A DNA stretch of 64,000 nucleotides from Pseudovibrio brasiliensis (GTDB taxonomy: Bacteria > Pseudomonadota > Alphaproteobacteria > Rhizobiales > Stappiaceae): assembly GCF_018282095.1 (NCBI RefSeq), contig NZ_CP074126.1:4315841-4379840 (forward strand), written 5' to 3'. Below the pieces are notes generated by a model. The model ran no database searches. It was not told where the DNA came from and saw only the letters and a list, made by a program, of their open reading frames with translations. Both the position numbers and the translations under genes were made by a program. Positions 36,641 to 45,547 of the stretch are shown here, piece by piece; position 1 is the first letter of the stretch; the number at the start of each line of letters is the position of its first letter.

Positions 36641-37841
36641 GGCGCTTCATCCTCCGTGTGATGTTCGCCTTCACAACGAAGTAGTCGATCAGCGGGGAGA
36701 AGATGTTACCGAACAGAATTGCCAGCATCATACCTTCAGGGAAGGCTGGGTTGATGACACGGATCAGGATACACATCACGCCAATCAGTGCAGCGTAGAT
36801 GTAACGGCCCGGATTGGTCATCGCAGCCGTCACAGGCTCAGTCACCATGAACACCAGACCGAACATGAAGCCGCCAGTGACAAGGTGCCAGTACCAAGGC
36901 ATTGCAAACATTGGATTGGTGTCGGAGCCGATCAGGTTCAGCAATAAGCTGAAGCCGATCATGCCAGCCAGACAGCCAAGAATGAGACGATAGTTCGCGA
37001 TACCCGTGGTCACGAGGAACACGCCACCAATTGCAATTGCAATCGTTGAAGTCTCACCGAAGGAACCCTGAATGGTGCCGATGAAGGAGCTGGTCCATGT
37101 GATGCCGTTCGCAGCGAGGCCCTGCATGCCGTCAGCAGCAGCGACACCCAGTGCAGTCGCACCAGAGAAGCCGTCAACTGGCGTCCAAACCGCGTCACCG
37201 GACATTGCTGCCGGATAAGCGAAGTACAGGAACGCACGACCAACAAGCGCCGGGTTCAGGAAGTTTTTGCCAGTACCACCGAACACTTCCTTACCGATAA
37301 CCACACCAAACGCGATACCAAGACCAACCTGCCACAGCGGCGTAGAAGCTGGAAGGATCAGCGTGTAGAGCATGGAGGAAACGAAGAAGCCTTCGTTCAC
37401 TTCGTGGCCACGTACAATGGCGAACAGCACTTCGAAGATACCACCAACACCGAGCGTGACGATGTAGATTGGCAGGAAGTACAGAGCACCATGCGCCATG
37501 TTGGCGAAGATGTTGTCCGGATTAAAGCCAATACCCAGCAGAGACAGGATCGCAGCACGCCAGCCAGCTGGCTCGGTGATGCCCATCGCAGCCAGTGCTG
37601 AGTTGGTCTGCATGCCGGTGTTGTACATACCAAACAGGATCGCAGGGATCGTCGCCAGCACAACGTAGGTCATGACACGCTTAAGGTCAGCATGGTCACG
37701 AGCGTGCGGTGCAACGCTGGTCACTGTTTTGGGAGTATAGATGAAAGTGTCCACCATCTCGTAGACGGCGTAAAACTTTTCGTATTTGCCACCCTTTTCA
37801 AAGAGCGGCGCAATACGATCAAACTTATCGCGCAAGCTCAC
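36633..37841 (-). CDS. nqrB: Na+-translocating NADH:quinone reductase subunit B
   Basis: A 402-residue polytopic subunit, the main Na+-pumping and quinone-binding membrane part. The FMN-threonine site is DGFSGATALGVAA near residue 225. About ten hydrophobic helices are present, with conserved NPGRYIYAALIG near the C-terminus. It starts 3 bp after nqrA and overlaps nqrC. Confidence 0.95.
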   Translation of the reverse strand: MSLRDKFDRIAPLFEKGGKYEKFYAVYEMVDTFIYTPKTVTSVAPHARDHADLKRVMTYVVLATIPAILFGMYNTGMQTNSALAAMGITEPAGWRAAILSLLGIGFNPDNIFANMAHGALYFLPIYIVTLGVGGIFEVLFAIVRGHEVNEGFFVSSMLYTLILPASTPLWQVGLGIAFGVVIGKEVFGGTGKNFLNPALVGRAFLYFAYPAAMSGDAVWTPVDGFSGATALGVAAADGMQGLAANGITWTSSFIGTIQGSFGETSTIAIAIGGVFLVTTGIANYRLILGCLAGMIGFSLLLNLIGSDTNPMFAMPWYWHLVTGGFMFGLVFMVTEPVTAAMTNPGRYIYAALIGVMCILIRVINPAFPEGMMLAILFGNIFSPLIDYFVVKANITRRMKRHA

Positions 37842-37844
37842 GGG

Positions 37845-39197
37845 TTAGCCCTCTTTCTCGATTTTATCAAGATTTGCACGCAGCGCAGCTCCGTATTCAT
37901 TCTTGGAATGGCAGATGAAGGTGCATAGCGCCAAATCTTCTTCGTCCAACTCCAGAGCACCAAGCTTCTGCGCCATGTCAGTGTCCAGCACCATCAGGGC
38001 ACGGAGCAGCTGAGTTGGAAGAACATCGAGCGGCATTACCTTCTCATAAGTACCCAGTGGAACGATCGCACGGATGGAGCCGTTCTTGTTGGTACCAAAC
38101 GGGAACTTCAGCTTGCTGCGGAAGAAACCGGAAGGATGCACATTTAGGTTAGACCACTTGGTCATGAATGGGCGAACCCAGCCAACAACGTCTTGCTTGC
38201 GGTCTTCTTCCATCAGCGTCACCTGAGTATGGTAACGGCCAAGGAAGGCAAACTGGTCTTCGGCAATCGTGCCGGAGAGAATAGAGCCGGAAACCACGCG
38301 GGCAGGAACACCTGGAAGAGTTTCACCAGCCAGCAACTCAGTCAGATCAGCGCCAACGCGAGTTGTTACCAGGCGCGGCTTGGTCGCCAGCGGGCCAGCA
38401 ACAGAAACAACGCGGGAAACATCCAGCTCACCTGTCAGGAACAGATTACCGATTGCCATGACATCCTGATAACCGATGGTCCAGACTGTCTTGTTCTCGT
38501 TGACCGGGTCGAGGAAGTGAATGTGAGTACCCGCATTACCTGCTGGGTGCTTACCTTCAAAGCTTTCCATCTGCACATCAGCAACATCAGCACCTGGGAG
38601 CTTGTCCTTAGGGCTGTGGCAGACGAATGTACGGCCATCAGTCAGTTTAGAGACAACCTGAAGCCCTGCTTCAAACGCGCCAGCATTCGCATTGATGATC
38701 ACACCAGCATCCGCAGCAAGCGGATTGGTGTCCATCGCAGTTACGAAAATGGAACGCGGCTGCGTTTCAAAAACCGGAACCTTGGAGTATGGGCGGGTGC
38801 GGAAGCTTGTCCAAAGACCAGACTTGGCAAGCTGCTCACGAACGACATTTGCGTCCAGAGTAGCCAAAGCGCCAGCTTCAAACTTTGAGAAAGCGATCTG
38901 TTCTTCGTTGCCACCATCCAGTTTAATGACGATGGTTTCCAGAACGCGACGTGCACCACGATTGACTGCTTCAACGACACCAGCACCCGGAGCAACATAG
39001 TTGATTTCAGGAGAGCGTTTGTCGATGAAAAGTGGTTGACCCTTTACGACGCGATCGCCTTCAGCAACCAGCATACGCGGTTTCAACCCGTTGTAATCTC
39101 CACCATTCACGGCAACACGACGAACCGCTTGACCCTTGTGGATCTCTTGGTTCGGAGCACCGGTGATCGGCAGATCCAATCCTTTTGTAATCTTCAT
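37845..39197 (-). CDS. nqrA: Na+-translocating NADH:quinone reductase subunit A
   Basis: A 450-residue cytoplasmic subunit, first gene of nqrABCDEF. It begins MKITKGLDLPITGAP with the family's usual GxAVRRVAVNGGDYNGLKPRM and LFIDKRSPEINYVAPGAG segments. It helps form the ubiquinone-binding side of the complex. The promoter lies in the 533-bp gap to apbE. The operon makes the respiratory sodium pump, suited to a marine bacterium. Confidence 0.95.
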   Translation of the reverse strand: MKITKGLDLPITGAPNQEIHKGQAVRRVAVNGGDYNGLKPRMLVAEGDRVVKGQPLFIDKRSPEINYVAPGAGVVEAVNRGARRVLETIVIKLDGGNEEQIAFSKFEAGALATLDANVVREQLAKSGLWTSFRTRPYSKVPVFETQPRSIFVTAMDTNPLAADAGVIINANAGAFEAGLQVVSKLTDGRTFVCHSPKDKLPGADVADVQMESFEGKHPAGNAGTHIHFLDPVNENKTVWTIGYQDVMAIGNLFLTGELDVSRVVSVAGPLATKPRLVTTRVGADLTELLAGETLPGVPARVVSGSILSGTIAEDQFAFLGRYHTQVTLMEEDRKQDVVGWVRPFMTKWSNLNVHPSGFFRSKLKFPFGTNKNGSIRAIVPLGTYEKVMPLDVLPTQLLRALMVLDTDMAQKLGALELDEEDLALCTFICHSKNEYGAALRANLDKIEKEG

Positions 39198-39360
39198 CCC
39201 TTACCCTGTCAGGCTTCTTATAGGGCAAACCACTAGATGTTCACGGGATATCTACGGGTAAGTGATGCTAAGTCATTCTGCTACGTACAAAATGCCGCGC
39301 ACGCGGATTATTGACTTTGGCAAGTCGAACCGAGATAAATCCCCCCACAGATCGCATTTT
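39198..39360. other. nqrA-side part of the divergent nqrA/apbE region
   Basis: No gene. It holds a small inverted repeat, GACTT-TGGC-AAGTC (39313-39326), and must contain the nqr promoter on the minus strand. On the minus strand 39340-39376 reads GGGCTTTGTTGCTGAAAATG, which is loosely like the ends of IS5-group insertion sequences (GGCTTTGTTG type). No transposase is present, so an IS relic is only a possibility. Confidence 0.35.
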
Positions 39361-39477
39361 CAGCAACAAAGCCCGAGCATTGCTGAACGTAACTCATCCG
39401 TGGCTCCGGTTAGGAGTAACCGCCCGCATACCATTAAAGTGTGCTGCGGTCAGCTATTCCTACGGATTTATGCGGGC
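39361..39477. ncRNA. Candidate structured RNA or repeat with three consecutive hairpins
   Basis: Three perfect stems follow one another: CAGCAA/TTGCTG (39361-39366 with 39380-39385), GGTTA/TAACC (39408-39412 with 39417-39421) and GCCCGCATA/TATGCGGGC (39422-39430 with 39469-39477). The last encloses a smaller GCTG/CAGC hairpin (39443-39454). It lies between nqrA and apbE, about 250 bp from the apbE ATG. Strand is unknown. It may be a leader RNA, a small RNA or a dispersed repeat. From 39478 to 39730 I see no gene. Confidence 0.4.
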
Positions 39478-39730
39478 CAATACCCTGATATACCGCAAAT
39501 TTCAATAGGGATTCGTGATATTGACGCAACGGCAATAAGGGTGTTTCGCGAAAATTTTATCTCAAATAAGTTTTCCCCGAACTTTTCACATGCACGTAGT
39601 ACCACCTACGACTTTCTTCATCTTCAACTAATGCTGATCTTGGTCGCGGCAGTAACCTCCCCCTATTTAACTTGACAGAAAACCAGAATAAGCCGATTAC
39701 GCGGGGAAATGAAAAAACTCTGAGGCCGAA

Positions 39731-40759
39731 ATGCGCTTCCTCATTACAGCTCTCGTACTCATCTTTGTCACTGCATGTGTACCCAATGACAAAAGCCGCG
39801 AAGAAATCGTACTTCATGGCAAAACCATGGGCACAACATTTAATGTCAAAGCCATCAAAGGGTCGTCTTCTGTAACCCAGCAGGAGCTGCAAAAGCAGGT
39901 CGATGATGCTCTCGTTGGCGTCAACAAGGCCATGTCCAACTGGGACAAAAACTCAGAGATTAGCCGTTTTAACCGCTCCACCAGCACCGAATGGACGCCA
40001 ATCTCTCGCGATTTCAGCATCGTGATGCAGGAAGCTCTGCGCATCCATAATCTGACGGGCGGCTACTTTGACGTCACCCTCGCACCGCTCATCGAGCTGT
40101 GGGGCTTCGGCACCAAGCAGGACACTCCTCCACAGCCGAGCCCACTTGAAATCCGCGAGGCTCTCGAGTCCGTCGGCATGAGCACCATGCTTGAGTTTGA
40201 GACCGATCCACCAGCACTGCGCAAGGTCAACACGGACACCTCCGTAAACCTCTCCGCAATCGCAAAAGGCTTCGGCATCGACAAAGTTGCCTCCGTTCTG
40301 GAGCAAAACGGCATCAACGAATACCTCGTCGAAATCGGCGGCGATCTGGTCACCAAAGGCAACAACGCCAAGAATGAACCTTGGGTCGTTGGCATCGAAA
40401 AGCCGGATTCCGCAACGCGAACAGTTCAGCAAATCGTTCGCATCAGCGATAAAGGCATGGCAACCTCTGGCGACTATCGCATATATAAGGAAGTCAACGG
40501 CAAGCGCTTCTCACACATTATTGATGCTGCATCAGGGCGCCCTGTGACGCATAAACTTGCATCAGTAACTGTAATTGCTGACAATGCGATGCGCGCTGAC
40601 GGTCTGGCAACAGCTCTCCTGGCAATGGGAGACAAGCGCGGCATGGCTCTGGCAGAGCGTGAAGGGATTGCCGCATTTTTCATCGTTCGTGAAGGGGACC
40701 ACTTCATCACCCGGTCTTCCAGCGCGTTTAGAAAATTCGAGCAGTCTGCAGAGAAATAA
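39731..40759 (+). CDS. apbE: FAD:protein FMN transferase ApbE
   Basis: A 342-residue periplasmic lipoprotein that attaches FMN to threonine in NqrB and NqrC. The signal ends in a lipobox (LIFVTAC). The core shows GKTMGTTFNVKAI, the nucleotide segment YLVEIGGDLVTKG, SGDYRIYKEVNGKRFSHIIDAASGRPV, and the metal-binding DNAMRADGLATALLAMG. In most genomes apbE is downstream of nqrF; here it is on the opposite strand, divergent from nqrA, with nqrM after it. Function is secure from motifs and context. Confidence 0.94.
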   Translation: MRFLITALVLIFVTACVPNDKSREEIVLHGKTMGTTFNVKAIKGSSSVTQQELQKQVDDALVGVNKAMSNWDKNSEISRFNRSTSTEWTPISRDFSIVMQEALRIHNLTGGYFDVTLAPLIELWGFGTKQDTPPQPSPLEIREALESVGMSTMLEFETDPPALRKVNTDTSVNLSAIAKGFGIDKVASVLEQNGINEYLVEIGGDLVTKGNNAKNEPWVVGIEKPDSATRTVQQIVRISDKGMATSGDYRIYKEVNGKRFSHIIDAASGRPVTHKLASVTVIADNAMRADGLATALLAMGDKRGMALAEREGIAAFFIVREGDHFITRSSSAFRKFEQSAEK

Positions 40760-40771
40760 CGGAATATCGAA

Positions 40772-41005
40772 ATGGCAACTTTCATCATCGCGTTTGTCAT
40801 GCTGATCCTGATCGTAGCAGGAATGGCAATTGGCGCCGTTTTCAGAAACAAGCCAATCACTGGCAGCTGCGGCGGCTTGAACGCTATTGAAGGCGCAGAC
40901 CACTGCGTCGTCTGTAAGCGTGAAATCGACCCAAACAGTCCGCTGCGTGAAAAGCTGCAGCCTTGCAAACGCAAACAGGCGATGGAAGAGCAAAGCGCAG
41001 CTTAA
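40772..41005 (+). CDS. nqrM: Na+-NQR maturation protein NqrM
   Basis: A 77-residue membrane protein with one N-terminal helix (FIIAFVMLILIVAGMAIGAVF) and four cysteines (C33, C45, C48, C65: GSCGG, CVVCKR, PCKRK). This is the DUF539/NqrM pattern. NqrM is needed to deliver iron to the NqrD/NqrE membrane site. It starts 12 bp after apbE and is followed by a strong terminator, so apbE-nqrM is a two-gene maturation operon. Confidence 0.93.
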   Translation: MATFIIAFVMLILIVAGMAIGAVFRNKPITGSCGGLNAIEGADHCVVCKREIDPNSPLREKLQPCKRKQAMEEQSAA

Positions 41006-41029
41006 CGGCACTCCATTTCAGCAAATCCG

Positions 41030-41052
41030 AAGGGGCCACACGGCCCCTTTTT
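41030..41052 (+). terminator. Rho-independent terminator after nqrM
   Basis: AAGGGGCC-ACAC-GGCCCCTT is a perfect 8-bp stem with a four-base loop followed by a T-run. It lies 25 bp after the nqrM stop. Confidence 0.92.
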
Positions 41053-41060
41053 CATGCCTG

Positions 41061-41573
41061 CTACTTGTCGGCTGTGTAATCCCGCGCTGCATCCGGCCCT
41101 TCACCACCAATCAGCTTGGCAAAGAAGCCAGCCACGATCCCAAAGCCAATGCCAATAGCGACAAAGCCGATGCCGAGTAACAAGCTTCCCAGTGTCGGAA
41201 AGATCCCCTGCCCGATCGACGTAAGACTATCTCCACCAATCAGCCAGAGCAGCAAGTTCATCCATCCGCAGATGAAACCGCCAGAAAACCAGCTCGGCAT
41301 GCTCGATTTCAGCAGCGGGTGGTAGTTGATCACACCAATCAGCGCCACCAGACCACCAAGCGTAATGCACCAGAGGATCAGGCCGAACTGAACCACAAAC
41401 GACACATTCAGATTAAGCCAGGCAATGAGGTAGAGACACAGAAGCCCAAACGCCAGTCCAAACAACTTGGCGGTTATCCCTCGTCTGAGCAGTGACGGTT
41501 TAGAAAACATAACTTCTGGCTCCCATCGGTTCATGCGGCTGGCCAATGCCATGAGTATACCACCATAAACCAA
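41061..41573 (-). CDS. Integral membrane protein of unknown function
   Basis: A protein of up to 170 residues with four hydrophobic helices (GLAFGLLCLYLIAWL, VVQFGLILWCITLGGLVALIG, FICGWMNLLLWLIGG, LGSLLLGIGFVAIGIGFGIVAGFFAKL). The C-terminal tail is polar. I do not recognise a family. The true start is uncertain; internal ATG codons 7, 13 and 21 residues in are alternatives. It is convergent with nqrM and lies 33 bp after the small membrane protein gene. Confidence 0.6.
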   Translation of the reverse strand: MVYGGILMALASRMNRWEPEVMFSKPSLLRRGITAKLFGLAFGLLCLYLIAWLNLNVSFVVQFGLILWCITLGGLVALIGVINYHPLLKSSMPSWFSGGFICGWMNLLLWLIGGDSLTSIGQGIFPTLGSLLLGIGFVAIGIGFGIVAGFFAKLIGGEGPDAARDYTADK

Positions 41574-41606
41574 GGGTCTTAAAACTAGTTTTCTGCAATC
41601 AGAAGA

Positions 41607-41822
41607 TTATCTGTTCGCCCAGCCAAAGTCGAAGACGCCGAACACCATCAGGCAGAAGCTGACAAGCGCCAGCAGACCAAACACCCAACACTTAAGCTTC
41701 CAGCGACCAGTCTGGCCTTTCCAGGCATCACGGAACAAGCGACCGCTCAGCACAAACACCACAAGCAGGATCACGCCGACCCAGGATGGTATGTCGCTAA
41801 AGAAGTTTGAGAGCTGACCCAT
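41607..41822 (-). CDS. Small two-helix membrane protein
   Basis: A 71-residue protein with two hydrophobic helices (WVGVILLVVFVLSGRLF and CWVFGLLALVSFCLMVFGVF) joined by a basic linker, an unrecognised type. The ATG at 41822 has GGAGG eight bases upstream and removes a Cys/Arg-rich N-terminus that looks like leader translation. It is 33 bp upstream of the four-helix membrane protein on the same strand, suggesting a small operon. Confidence 0.6.
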   Translation of the reverse strand: MGQLSNFFSDIPSWVGVILLVVFVLSGRLFRDAWKGQTGRWKLKCWVFGLLALVSFCLMVFGVFDFGWANR

Positions 41823-42259
41823 TGTGCCTCCGCATTGTTGTTGCCTCTCTTTAGTTCTGCCTTTCCAAAAAGGCAAACGCTCAAAGCAATCACACCGCCA
41901 CCTTGTCAAAACCAGAAGTCGAAATGCTCAGCTGCCCCAGCAGCACATCCAACACCAAAGCCTCATTTCCTGAGGGAGCAAAACAATGTCAGGCCATTGC
42001 CAGAGCAATCAACCTCCCCATTACCTCGCCCTATTAAACGCCTGAATACAGCCAACTTACATGCATCTTTCATATCTATTTTTCATATTTCATTGACCTT
42101 TTCAGCTAGGCAGACTACAAGGCCCACGAAGAAAAGAGCTCGCTTGCCATTTGCCGCCTCATGATCTCCCCGTTTCGGTCCATGAGTGAGCGGAAGCGAT
42201 GGGTAGGGCAACAAAGCTCTTGCTTTACAGATAATGACCCTCCTCGAAAGAAATACTAA
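41823..42259. other. Intergenic region upstream of the DEAD-box helicase
   Basis: 437 bp without a convincing gene. The plus-strand frame at 41835-42164 has no protein-like features. The region must hold the divergent promoters of the small membrane protein and the helicase. A long leader for the helicase, as in cold-inducible relatives, is possible, but I see no clear structure. Confidence 0.4.
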
Positions 42260-44086
42260 ATGACGATACCTGAAGGGGTTTCCCCGGCGCTTTCTACCGC
42301 ACTAGAAAAGCGCGAATACACGTCTCTCACCCCGGTCCAGACCGCCGTTCTTGATGAAGAGCTGAAAGGCAAAGACCTTTTGGTTTCTGCTCAGACAGGC
42401 TCTGGTAAAACCGTTGCATTCGGCATCGCAATTGCGCCGGAACTGCTGGGTGACGAAGAGCGTATGGGCCGGGCAAACGAACCTCTTGCATTGTGTGTTG
42501 CGCCAACCCGTGAGCTGGCAATCCAGGTCTCCAAAGAACTGGAATGGCTCTACGGCGAAGCTGGAGCTCGTATCACCACCTGTGTGGGTGGTATGGACAT
42601 GCGCCGTGAACGCCGCAATCTTTCTGCAGGCGCACACATCGTAGTCGGCACCCCAGGCCGCCTGCGTGACCATATTGAACGCGGTTCTTTTGACACCTCC
42701 GCTCTGCGCACTGTTGTGCTCGACGAAGCGGACGAAATGCTGGACCTCGGTTTCCGCGAAGACCTTGAATTTATTCTCGACGCAGCACCAGAAGAACGCC
42801 GCACTCTGCTGTTCTCTGCAACTGTTCCTCCGCAGATCGAAAGCCTCGCGAAGCGTTTCCAGCGGGATGCACAGCGCATCTCCACTGTAACCAATCGCGA
42901 ACAGCACGCAGACATTGAATACCGCGCAATGCAGGTCGCTCCCAACGACCGCGAAAACGCGATCATCAACGTCCTGCGCTTCTACGAAGCACAGAACACC
43001 ATCATCTTCTGCGGCACCCGCGAGATGGTGAAACACCTTTCCGCACGCCTCGGCAACCGTGGTTTCGCAGTTGTGGCTCTCTCCGGTGAGCTGAGCCAGG
43101 CTGAACGTAACCATGCGCTCGGTGCAATGCGTAATGGCCGTGCCCGCGTTTGTGTGGCAACCGACGTCGCAGCACGCGGCATCGACTTGCCAAACCTGGA
43201 TCTCGTGATCCACGCAGACCTGCCAAACAACGCAGAAACCCTGCTGCACCGCTCCGGTCGTACCGGTCGTGCAGGCCGTAAGGGCGTTTGTACGCTGGTT
43301 GTGCCACACACCCGCCGCCGCTCCGCAACGCGCCTCCTTGGCTTTGCGAAAGTGAAGGCAGAATGGGGTCCGGCACCAACAGCACAGCAAATCCGCGACA
43401 AAGACCGTGAGCGCATCCTTGCCTCTACCGATCTGCAGGAAGCACCAAGCGAAGAAGATCTGCCAATGGTTCAGGAACTTCTCGAGAAGTTCACACCAGA
43501 ACAGATCGCAGCCGCTTACATGCGCCAGATCCATCAGGGTCTGCCTGCACCGGAAGAACTGCTGGCAAGCTCCTTCGAAGACCGCGAGCGCAAGCCACGC
43601 AAAGACTTCGACAACGGTGTTTGGTTCCGCCTCAACGTTGGCCGCAAGCACAACGCAGAACCTCGTTGGCTCCTGCCAATGATCTGCCGCGCAGGTCACA
43701 TCACCAAAAAAGACATCGGCTCCATCCGCATCTTTGATGCAGACAGCCGCTTCGAGCTCGACGCAAAACTCGCTGACAAGTTCCAGGAAACCGTCAAAGA
43801 AAACGGCACCGGTGAAAAGTCAATCACCATCACCCGTATCGAAGGCAATCCTGAGCGCGGCAGCAGCGGTCGTCCAGGCGGTCGTCGCAACCACCGTGGC
43901 GGTGGCGGCGGTGGTTACCGTGGCGAAGGCGGACGCGGCGAAGGTGGCCGTGGCCGTGGTCGTGGTGGCGAAGGCGGCGGTTACCGCGGTCGTCGTGATC
44001 GTGATGGCGAAGGTCGTGGTCGTGGCCGCGGCGAAAACAAGCCAGGCGGCGGCAAAAGCTTCCGCGACAACCGCGGCGGCGAATAA
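42260..44086 (+). CDS. DEAD-box ATP-dependent RNA helicase with RGG-rich tail
   Basis: A 608-residue helicase of the DeaD/CsdA-DbpA type. Domain 1 has the Q-motif, SAQTGSGKT, PTRELAIQ, DEAD and SAT. Domain 2 has IIFCGTR, ATDVAARGIDLP and HRSGRTGRAG. A DbpA-like RNA-binding domain follows (WFRLNVGRKHNAEPRWLLPMI near 455-530). The last 70 residues are Gly/Arg-rich repeats likely to bind RNA non-specifically and promote condensates. It probably acts in ribosome assembly, RNA decay or cold adaptation. The gene is single and ends at a strong terminator. The long open frame on the opposite strand is a codon-bias shadow. Confidence 0.93.
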   Translation: MTIPEGVSPALSTALEKREYTSLTPVQTAVLDEELKGKDLLVSAQTGSGKTVAFGIAIAPELLGDEERMGRANEPLALCVAPTRELAIQVSKELEWLYGEAGARITTCVGGMDMRRERRNLSAGAHIVVGTPGRLRDHIERGSFDTSALRTVVLDEADEMLDLGFREDLEFILDAAPEERRTLLFSATVPPQIESLAKRFQRDAQRISTVTNREQHADIEYRAMQVAPNDRENAIINVLRFYEAQNTIIFCGTREMVKHLSARLGNRGFAVVALSGELSQAERNHALGAMRNGRARVCVATDVAARGIDLPNLDLVIHADLPNNAETLLHRSGRTGRAGRKGVCTLVVPHTRRRSATRLLGFAKVKAEWGPAPTAQQIRDKDRERILASTDLQEAPSEEDLPMVQELLEKFTPEQIAAAYMRQIHQGLPAPEELLASSFEDRERKPRKDFDNGVWFRLNVGRKHNAEPRWLLPMICRAGHITKKDIGSIRIFDADSRFELDAKLADKFQETVKENGTGEKSITITRIEGNPERGSSGRPGGRRNHRGGGGGGYRGEGGRGEGGRGRGRGGEGGGYRGRRDRDGEGRGRGRGENKPGGGKSFRDNRGGE

Positions 44087-44107
44087 GCCTCACATCTTAA
44101 GATTTGC

Positions 44108-44136
44108 AAACGGGCCTCTCGGGGCCCGTTTTCTTT
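44108..44136 (+). terminator. Rho-independent terminator after the helicase
   Basis: AAACGGGCC and GGCCCGTTT form a 9-bp stem with a six-base loop, followed by TTCTTTT. It lies 22 bp after the stop. Confidence 0.9.
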
Positions 44137-44173
44137 TGCAGCTATAAGAAATTGTTTTCTGACTAAGCAGCGC

Positions 44174-44548
44174 TTAATAGGCGTCTGCCTTCCTTTTGAT
44201 CTTCAGCTCTGCTTTCACAATGCCGGCTTCCTTCCAACCTCGCAGATACCCCGACCAAAGATTGCCTCTTAGGTTAGAATTTTCGGAGAAGCGATCTGCA
44301 TGCCATATAGAAATGTTCTTTGAGCCATCTGCTTTGTGAATGATTACTTCGGCACATTTATGCAACATGAGTTGCTTCTTGAACTCACGCTCATCTTGAG
44401 GATCAAACACAAGCTCAGGCTTGCTTTCTAACGTAGTTGAGGTCTTCAAGAGTAGTCTTTGAATGACATTGTCTGGGCTCTCGAAGCCCGATGCGAGTTT
44501 CTCAAGCTGACTATATGTTGTATCCGAGATCTCAATAGTCTTTGCCAT
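44174..44548 (-). CDS. Hypothetical protein with N-terminal ribbon-helix-helix-like segment
   Basis: A 124-residue protein. The first 45 residues (KTIEISDTTYSQLEKLASGFESPDNVIQRLL) look like a ribbon-helix-helix DNA-binding or dimerisation unit, of the kind found in antitoxins and SeqA N-termini. The remainder (about 55-124) is mixed and basic, with TSI-like and WxGYLRGWKEAGI segments, and is unrecognised. The ATG at 44548 with GAGGAGC upstream is preferred to a TTG three codons before. No partner toxin is adjacent. Codon use is A+T richer than the helicase gene. Confidence 0.6.
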   Translation of the reverse strand: MAKTIEISDTTYSQLEKLASGFESPDNVIQRLLLKTSTTLESKPELVFDPQDEREFKKQLMLHKCAEVIIHKADGSKNISIWHADRFSENSNLRGNLWSGYLRGWKEAGIVKAELKIKRKADAY

Positions 44549-45217
44549 GTTCTTCAAAGCTCCTCTCAGTCGTCCTTCGAGTTTATTTGAGCGCCATCAT
44601 ATTTGATCACCACAGCCCTCGGTACTCAGACATTTGCGTTGAGTAAAAAACTGCCAACCAAACTGCACAAACACGAACAGCACCGCATGGCATTCCATGC
44701 AGTGGTGAGGCTGAAAGTCCCCGCAAGGCGGGTGGAGCAAGACGAACAGGCTGAGCCTGCGCTACTTGTTAGAAATGAGTCTTCGGCAACAGCTGGTCGC
44801 CTCGCTCGGGTCTTTTAATATGGACAACATCGCCTCTTATCCTGAAAGACACGATGGCCAGTTTCCTGGAAAGACAAAGCTGCCCTCGCAACGGGTTTCC
44901 CCAAGAGCAAAAGCTCTTTGCCTCTGGCATTCACCGCTCTGACCAGTAAATGCCACCGCTTGATGCCCTTCAGACTTGGGCCCTTCCTCCCAGACCATGC
45001 GGTCACGCCTGAAAATCGGTTCCACCGGACAACCGAAAGATGCGTTACTTCTCCCGAAAGCCCAACCCCGCCCACGCCGCGAGATGGACGGTCCACCCCG
45101 GCCCGATTGCGTGGGCACACAACAAAGATAATGCCGCTAAGTAGGAGGGGGATAAGTTTTCTAGACCCCTCGTATCCTGACCACCGCCAACCAGCATGCG
45201 ATGCAGGAGCCTCCCCA

Positions 45218-45260
45218 GCACTGGATACCAGATCTCCGCTTCGCTCCGTCCGGCATGACG
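45218..45260. repeat. 43-bp dispersed repeat, copy 1
   Basis: A block beginning GCACTGGATACC and ending CCGTCCGGCATGACG. It matches the block at 46276-46318 at 40 of 43 positions in the same orientation. It is the kind of short intergenic repeat found in many copies in alphaproteobacterial genomes. Confidence 0.85.
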
Positions 45261-45318
45261 ACGGGGCATAAAGCACAGTCCTCAGCGACATTCACTCAGA
45301 AAATGCCCTCTCTCCGAC

Positions 45319-45350
45319 GTCATCCCTGACTTGATCAGGGACCCATAACC
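45319..45350. repeat. GTCATCCC stem-loop repeat, copy 1
   Basis: GTCATCCCTGA-CTTGA-TCAGGGACCCATAAC contains a CCCTGA/TCAGGG stem. It has the same frame sequence as 46339-46371 (GTCATCCC ... GGGATCCATAAC), where the stem is CCCGGC/GCCGGG, so stem bases co-vary while ends are conserved. Confidence 0.75.
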
Positions 45351-45547
45351 CCTTGAGTTTGTGGGTTAACAGAACACATCCCACAAAGAACATGCCCTAA
45401 ATCCAACCCTCACAAACGTATCCATCCACGCACACAAAAACGCTGGCCTGCGGGCAAGAGGCGCCCGGCCGCAGACCAGCAGGACACTCATGAAGGGCTG
45501 TGCAAGGGTAGGTAGAGACCAGCCCTTGGAGTGTCGATCACAGTGAT

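Larger units (their letters stand above)
44549..45547. other. Gene-poor, repeat-containing region
   Basis: About 1 kb with no convincing gene. Open frames on both strands (for example 44815-45291 minus) consist of biased repeat-like sequence with Arg, Pro and Ser rich translations and no family features. It contains the first copies of a 43-bp repeat and of a GTCATCCC stem-loop that recur at 46.2-46.4 kb. The rest holds nothing I can name. Confidence 0.5.

Noticed and set aside
42302-43699. A 465-codon open frame antisense to the DEAD-box helicase gene
   Set aside because: It is a codon-bias shadow; the translation is Cys/His-rich with no family motif and the sense strand is a certain helicase.
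44815-45291. A 158-codon frame in the repeat region
   Set aside because: It runs through dispersed repeats and has no plausible ribosome-binding site or protein-like composition.
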